A DNA stretch of 36,175 nucleotides from assembly GCA_022013685.1 (NCBI GenBank), contig JAKLPV010000237.1, forward strand, positions 1 to 36,175. The letters run 5' to 3'. The translations under genes were made by a program, and so were the position numbers. Under the pieces are notes generated by a model. The model did not search any database and was not told where the DNA came from. It was given only the letters and a program-made list of their open reading frames with translations. This document shows positions 32,817-36,175 of the stretch, piece by piece. This stretch comes from Anaerolineae bacterium. GTDB lineage: Bacteria > Chloroflexota > Anaerolineae > Anaerolineales > Villigracilaceae. Position 1 is the first letter of the stretch, and every line of letters begins with the position of its first letter.

Positions 32817-33395
32817 TCAGGAGACTTTGGACTCCGGCGACTCCAGTTTTTTGTAAAAAATCAGCAGGGTGCTGCCGTATTTTCTTTCGTCGAACTTCTC
32901 GAAGTTCTTGAGTTCGACTTCCTTGTATTCGACCGGGTTGATTTGGACAATCGCCCAGGCGCCTTCACTCCACCACTCAAGGTGTTCATCGGCCAGTTGC
33001 AGGGCCTTGATCCACATTTCCTTGTATTGCGGCGGGGCGATGTAGAGATAGTCGAATTCTTTATCCGCTCGGCCTGCGAGCATGGCGAAAGCGTCGCCGC
33101 GCCGGATTTCAGCCTGCTTGCTGAAACCGGTTGTTTCAAGATTGGCTTTGATGACTTCAACCGGCAAGCGATTCAGGTCGCTGAAACGGACAAAAGCCGC
33201 CCCGCGGCTGAGGGCTTCGATGCCGATCGCGCCTGTGCCGCCGAACAAATCCCACCAGCGCGAGTCATGCACATCGCTGCCCAGGATGTTGAACAAGGCT
33301 TCTTTAACGCGGTCGGTTACCGGGCGGGTGGTATCGCCAGGCACATCTTTCAATTTGCGGCTCTTGGCCGTCCCTGCTATGACTCTGAGTGGCAT
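32817..33395 (-). CDS. rsmD: 16S rRNA (guanine(966)-N2)-methyltransferase RsmD
   Basis: A 192-residue cytoplasmic rRNA methyltransferase. The N-terminal RVIAGTAKSRKLKDVPG and TRPVTDRVKEALFNILG blocks are diagnostic of RsmD, followed by the SAM-binding WDLFGGTGAIGIEALSRGA (47-65) and FSDLNRLPVEVIKANL. The catalytic loop, normally D/N-P-P-Y, reads I-A120-P-P-Q-Y: the acidic or amide residue is Ala and a Gln is inserted before Tyr. The enzyme may use a shifted geometry or be a lineage-specific variant. ATG 33395 has AGGGA upstream. Confidence 0.88.
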   Translation of the reverse strand: MPLRVIAGTAKSRKLKDVPGDTTRPVTDRVKEALFNILGSDVHDSRWWDLFGGTGAIGIEALSRGAAFVRFSDLNRLPVEVIKANLETTGFSKQAEIRRGDAFAMLAGRADKEFDYLYIAPPQYKEMWIKALQLADEHLEWWSEGAWAIVQINPVEYKEVELKNFEKFDERKYGSTLLIFYKKLESPESKVS

Positions 33396-33405
33396 TTTTT
33401 CCCTA

Positions 33406-33620
33406 CTTCAAGCCCTGAGCGGAGGCCCTGAGTGAAAACGAAGGGCCGTAGTCGAAGGGCGGTTTATACCCGTCCCGGTCACAAATTGCGCTTTTTATAA
33501 GAGATGGAACGCGCAATTTGTGACCATGGGCATTATATATGATTGGCAATGATAATGATGGTTAAAGAAAACGTCCTTCGAGTGCTCCGCAGGAGCAGTC
33601 GGCTCCGCTCAGGACTGTGA
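33406..33620. repeat. dispersed-repeat copies (CCCTGAGCGGAGG / GTCCTTCGA) upstream of rsmD
   Basis: Two degenerate copies of the family seen at 14722: about 33412-33461 (CCCTGAGCGGAGG, GTAGTCGAAGGGC) and 33571-33615 (CGTCCTTCGAG, GGCTCCGCTCAGGAC). They surround the hairpin at 33477-33525. No gene is visible in this gap. Confidence 0.7.
33477..33525. repeat. 15-bp perfect inverted repeat
   Basis: GGTCACAAATTGCGC (33477-33491) pairs exactly with 33511-33525, with a 19-nt loop starting TTTTT. It may terminate the minus-strand gene ending at 33609, although 84 nt away. Confidence 0.65.
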
Positions 33621-34577
33621 CACTGTATCCAAATTCCCGTGCGGCGCGATTGTCTCGACCACGCAGCCGGTTCCCAGTAAAAAGCGTTTGCCACCGGTTT
33701 GGGACAGGGCATCTTCGATCTCAGCGCGGATTTCCGCCGGGCTGCCCAGCGCCAGGGTTTCGCGTCGCATTCCGCCGCAGGTGATGCCGCTGAACCGTTT
33801 TTGTCCTTCAGCCAGGTCGGGGGCTGTGTCGCGATCGTGCCAGTTCAAAACCTGCACCGGGTAATCGGCCACGGCATCGAAGTAAACGTTATGGCCGTGC
33901 AGGTGAGCCATGTTGAACCAGAGCGGGTTGGCGGCTTCGAGCACCGGCAGGTCGTAAGCGCGGCCAAATGTGGCAAATTCGCCTTTGGTCAGCAGCCCGG
34001 CCTGGGCGTGTTGAACGGCGAAGAATATTCCGTCGATACCGGTTTCGATGGCAGCTTTGATGAAGCGGCGGGTCGTTTCGGCGATGATTGCCAGTCCGCG
34101 CTGGACCAGCTGCGGGTGTTGGCGCAGGTGCAGGATCAGCCGCTCGCCGCCAGCCAGGTTTTTGGCCTGGGACATTGGGCTGAAGATGGTCTGGATCAAG
34201 GGTTCAGACGCCGGGAGCCGCTCGCGGAGGATGCGCAGGCATTTTAATTGGGCGGCAAGATGAGGGGAGTTCGCGTCCAGCACTTTGAGCGTGGCCCAAT
34301 CACCCGGCGCGGAGATAATCCGCTTCGTGTAGCGACGAGTTCCTTCGGCGGCTCCTTCCCAGACATCTTCTGCGCCCCAATCTTTCAGGCAAAACGAGGA
34401 GGCCGGGGTGACTTTTACCAGATCCCAGCCGTAGGCGGCCTGCCAGTGTAGGGTGGCGGCGGCCAGGCTTTCGGGGGTTTGATCGTCGACGGGGAAGTGC
34501 CGCCAGAGCGCGACCGGCGGCCGGTCAATGATTTCGCCGCGCAGGGCGGCTTCAAGACGTTGGCGATGAAGGTTCAT
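33609..34577 (-). CDS. uroporphyrinogen decarboxylase family protein (URO-D-like barrel)
   Basis: A 322-residue TIM-barrel protein of the URO-D/methyltransferase superfamily. The start MNLHRQRLEAALRGEIIDRPPVALW is the family signature. Later blocks are IFSPMSQAKNLAG, IETGIDGIFFAVQHAQAG, HLHGHNVYF and ISG..CGGMRRETLALGSPAEIRAE near the end, then FLLGTGCVV. The usual catalytic Arg/Asp pattern of true HemE is not evident, so it is more likely a corrinoid methyltransferase-like or other member. The final residues and TGA stop (33609-33611) lie inside a dispersed-repeat copy. The ATG lies 6 nt after a TATAAT, with no spaced ribosome site. Confidence 0.82.
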   Translation of the reverse strand: MNLHRQRLEAALRGEIIDRPPVALWRHFPVDDQTPESLAAATLHWQAAYGWDLVKVTPASSFCLKDWGAEDVWEGAAEGTRRYTKRIISAPGDWATLKVLDANSPHLAAQLKCLRILRERLPASEPLIQTIFSPMSQAKNLAGGERLILHLRQHPQLVQRGLAIIAETTRRFIKAAIETGIDGIFFAVQHAQAGLLTKGEFATFGRAYDLPVLEAANPLWFNMAHLHGHNVYFDAVADYPVQVLNWHDRDTAPDLAEGQKRFSGITCGGMRRETLALGSPAEIRAEIEDALSQTGGKRFLLGTGCVVETIAPHGNLDTVSQS

Positions 34578-34581
34578 ATCT

Positions 34582-34593
34582 CCATTATAATGG
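34582..34593. promoter_or_regulatory. palindromic shared -10 element of two divergent genes
   Basis: CCATTATAATGG is a perfect 12-bp palindrome that contains TATAAT on both strands: 34586-34591 (+) and 34584-34589 (-). They end 7 nt before ATG 34599 and 6 nt before ATG 34577. Only 21 bp separate the two start codons, so both transcripts would be leaderless. Confidence 0.55.
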
Positions 34594-34598
34594 GGCCG

Positions 34599-36023
34599 AT
34601 GAATTTTTCGACCCCAACCTTTTTATTCCTTTTCCTGCCGCTTTTCCTGACGATTTTCCTGCTCAGCGAGCGGCGGGTGCGTGTTTATCTGCTGGTTGCG
34701 GCCAGCCTGATTTTCCTGGCCTGGGGTCAACCCGTGGCGTTGGCCTGGTTGGGCGCGGCATTCGCAGCTACCTACGGCTTCGGCCTTCTGGCAGAACGGG
34801 GACGGGGCCGCCTGCCCTGGCTGTGGGCCGGGATAGTGGCCAATCTGGCGCTGTTGGCTTTTTTCAAATGGACTCCGCTCTACGGGCTGGCCTGGTTTCC
34901 GTTGGATTGGTCGGAATCTGCCCGTGGGCTGGCTGTGCCGCTTGGGCTTTCGTACTTTGCCTTCCAGGCCATTTCGTACCTGGTCGATACCTGGCGCGGG
35001 ACGATCCCGGTCGAGCGTAACCCCGCCCGGTTGGCGCTCTACCTGCTCTTCTTCCCGAAACTGGTTTCGGGGCCGCTGGTGCGCTTTAAGCCTTTTAGCG
35101 AACAGTTGAACGATTTGAACCCAAACGCGGAACAGATCGCAGATGGGATTCGGCGTCTGCTAACGGGTTTTGTCAAGCGTGCCTTGATCGCCGGGCAACT
35201 GGCGATTTTTGTCGATGCGGCTTTTAACCAGCAGACGGCCAACCTTGAACCGCGTTTTGCCTGGCTGGCGTTGCTGGCCTACTCCCTGCAAATCTATTTC
35301 GATTTTTCGGGGTATACCGATATGGCGCTCGGTCTGGCGGCAATGACTGGCATCAAACTGCCCGAGAACTTCAATGCGCCCTACATCGCCGAGAGTATCA
35401 GCGATTTCTGGCGCAGGTGGCACATCTCGCTTTCGACCTGGTTCCGCGAGTATGTTTTTTTTCCGCTCGAAAGGCGGCGCCTGCCGTTTCTTGGGCAGCA
35501 GATTAACATCCTGATCGTGTTTGCGCTAACCGGCCTGTGGCACGGTTTCAAGCCAACTTTCCTGGCCTGGGGGCTGCTGCATGGGCTGGCGATTGCGCTC
35601 GAGATGAGCGGCTTTGGCCGCTGGCTGAAGACCACTTGGCGGCCTGTTCGTCATTTTTACACGCTGACGGTGGTGCTGGCTGGCTGGGTCTTTTTTCGGG
35701 CCGGCAGTTTCCCGTTCGCGCTGGAGTTTTTCCGCCGTTTGGCTGGTGATACGACCGGGTTGGTGATGCGCTCGTTTAGCGAGACCACTCCTTTGCCGTT
35801 TATCGAGCCATCCTTTGTAATTGTTTTGGTGATCGGGCTGTTATTCTGTCTACCGCTTGGCCCCTGGTGGCGCGGCCTGCGCGCCCGCCTGGAGGAGAAG
35901 CGCCCGGCCCTGTTCTTTATCTTCCAACCGCTGGAAGACGTCCTGTTGGTAGCGCTGTTCGTGCTTGGTCTGGCAGCCCTGCTGGCTGGCGGCTTTGCGC
36001 CGAATATTTATGCAAATTTCTAA
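34599..36023 (+). CDS. MBOAT family membrane O-acyltransferase (AlgI/DltB-like)
   Basis: A 474-residue polytopic membrane acyltransferase. The N-terminal FSTPTFLFLFLPLFLTIFLL is the usual first helix of AlgI-type proteins. Conserved blocks are GLSYFAFQAISYLVDTWRG, FFPKLVSGPLVRFKPF, DFSGYTDMALGLA, LPENFNAPYIAESISDFWRR with WHISLSTWFREYVFFPL, and the catalytic His block LTGLWHGFKPTFLAWGLLHG. Such enzymes move acyl groups, often acetyl, across the membrane onto polysaccharides, usually with an SGNH-type partner. The start is ATG 34599 (7 nt after TATAAT) or ATG 34590; the frame upstream to 34479 is antisense to the URO-D gene and rejected. Its TAA abuts the next ATG. Confidence 0.92.
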   Translation: MNFSTPTFLFLFLPLFLTIFLLSERRVRVYLLVAASLIFLAWGQPVALAWLGAAFAATYGFGLLAERGRGRLPWLWAGIVANLALLAFFKWTPLYGLAWFPLDWSESARGLAVPLGLSYFAFQAISYLVDTWRGTIPVERNPARLALYLLFFPKLVSGPLVRFKPFSEQLNDLNPNAEQIADGIRRLLTGFVKRALIAGQLAIFVDAAFNQQTANLEPRFAWLALLAYSLQIYFDFSGYTDMALGLAAMTGIKLPENFNAPYIAESISDFWRRWHISLSTWFREYVFFPLERRRLPFLGQQINILIVFALTGLWHGFKPTFLAWGLLHGLAIALEMSGFGRWLKTTWRPVRHFYTLTVVLAGWVFFRAGSFPFALEFFRRLAGDTTGLVMRSFSETTPLPFIEPSFVIVLVIGLLFCLPLGPWWRGLRARLEEKRPALFFIFQPLEDVLLVALFVLGLAALLAGGFAPNIYANF

Positions 36024-36175
36024 ATGAAAATCTCTTACTCTCTCGTTCTTGTCTGGTACACCCGCTTGTTCGTGCTGCTCTTTCTGGGTGCATCGTACTT
36101 CCTGCTCATCCGCAGTTCGGATGGCGGTATTTTCGGATTCGATACTTCTTTTTGGGGGCAGCGCAAGCTAATTGC
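36024..36175 (+). CDS. N-terminal fragment of a membrane-anchored protein (truncated by window edge)
   Basis: About 50 codons are visible, starting ATG immediately after the MBOAT stop (TAA-ATG). The start MKISYSLVLVWYTRLFVLLF then LGASYFLLI is a signal-anchor helix, followed by a soluble start (RSSDGGIFGFDTSFWGQ). Its place directly after the MBOAT gene suggests the extracytoplasmic partner of that acyltransferase (AlgJ/AlgX-like or SGNH-type), but no family motif is visible yet. Confidence 0.6.
   Translation, partial: MKISYSLVLVWYTRLFVLLFLGASYFLLIRSSDGGIFGFDTSFWGQRKLI

Overview
The window looks like a 36 kb piece of a bacterial chromosome, probably Chloroflexota and perhaps class Anaerolineae. 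This is an inference from gene content and style: a type-2 isoleucyl-tRNA synthetase, an EF-G-2-like GTPase, Yip1/CARDB/MacB-type export genes, Pro/Thr-rich lipoprotein linkers, and GTCCTTCGACT / GTCCTGAGCGGAG-type intergenic repeats. TGA is used as an ordinary stop in many genes here, so the genetic code is standard. I saw no rRNA, tRNA, CRISPR array, phage or transposase gene.

Layout. 1-5601 (+): the 3' end of ileS with its terminator, then a run of phosphatidylcholine synthase (pcs), a class II aldolase, a GT-C membrane glycosyltransferase and a GNAT acetyltransferase. 5708-7837 (-): a fused AAC(3)-like acetyltransferase / DUF4910 aminopeptidase-like protein. 7838-8699: a gene-free island of small palindromic and direct repeats. 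8700-9147 (-): a YoeB/YefM-type toxin-antitoxin pair flanked by two direct copies of one repeat. 9439-12190 (-): a secreted BNR-repeat protein and a CPBP-family membrane protease. 12347-12793 (+): a DUF3592 protein. 12971-14615 (-): a three-gene membrane/zinc-ribbon/Ser-Asp-rich operon with a recognisable promoter. 14848-17263 (-): a nitrilase-family hydrolase and enolase. 17390-18076 (+): plsC. 18110-19042 (-): an aldo/keto reductase. 19161-23740 (-): an operon of a Yip1-like membrane protein, ABC ATPase, secreted IPT/CARDB protein and MacB-like permease. 23944-26025 (-): an EF-G-2-like GTPase. 26206-28981 (+): a thioredoxin-like protein, methyltransferase, alkaline-phosphatase-superfamily enzyme, and a second thioredoxin-like lipoprotein. 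29027-33395 (-): a CNB-domain histidine kinase, phosphoribosyltransferase, alpha/beta-hydrolase lipoprotein, adenosine-specific kinase, DUF4345 protein and rsmD. 33609-34577 (-): a uroporphyrinogen-decarboxylase-family protein, divergent from 34599-36023 (+), an AlgI-like MBOAT acyltransferase, and the start of its downstream gene.

The most notable observation is at 28451-28981. A thioredoxin-like lipoprotein is interrupted by one in-frame TGA exactly where the first active-site cysteine belongs (UxxC instead of CxxC). The frame is intact on both sides, and a hairpin that fits the bacterial SECIS rules lies just downstream. I read it as a candidate selenoprotein; its Cys-containing paralogue (CVAC) is only 2.2 kb upstream. 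The main alternative is a recent nonsense mutation.

Other themes are several genes whose TATAAT lies only 6-7 nt before the ATG (apparently leaderless), including a palindromic -10 shared by two divergent genes, and long perfect hairpins (14-23 bp) at many gene ends.
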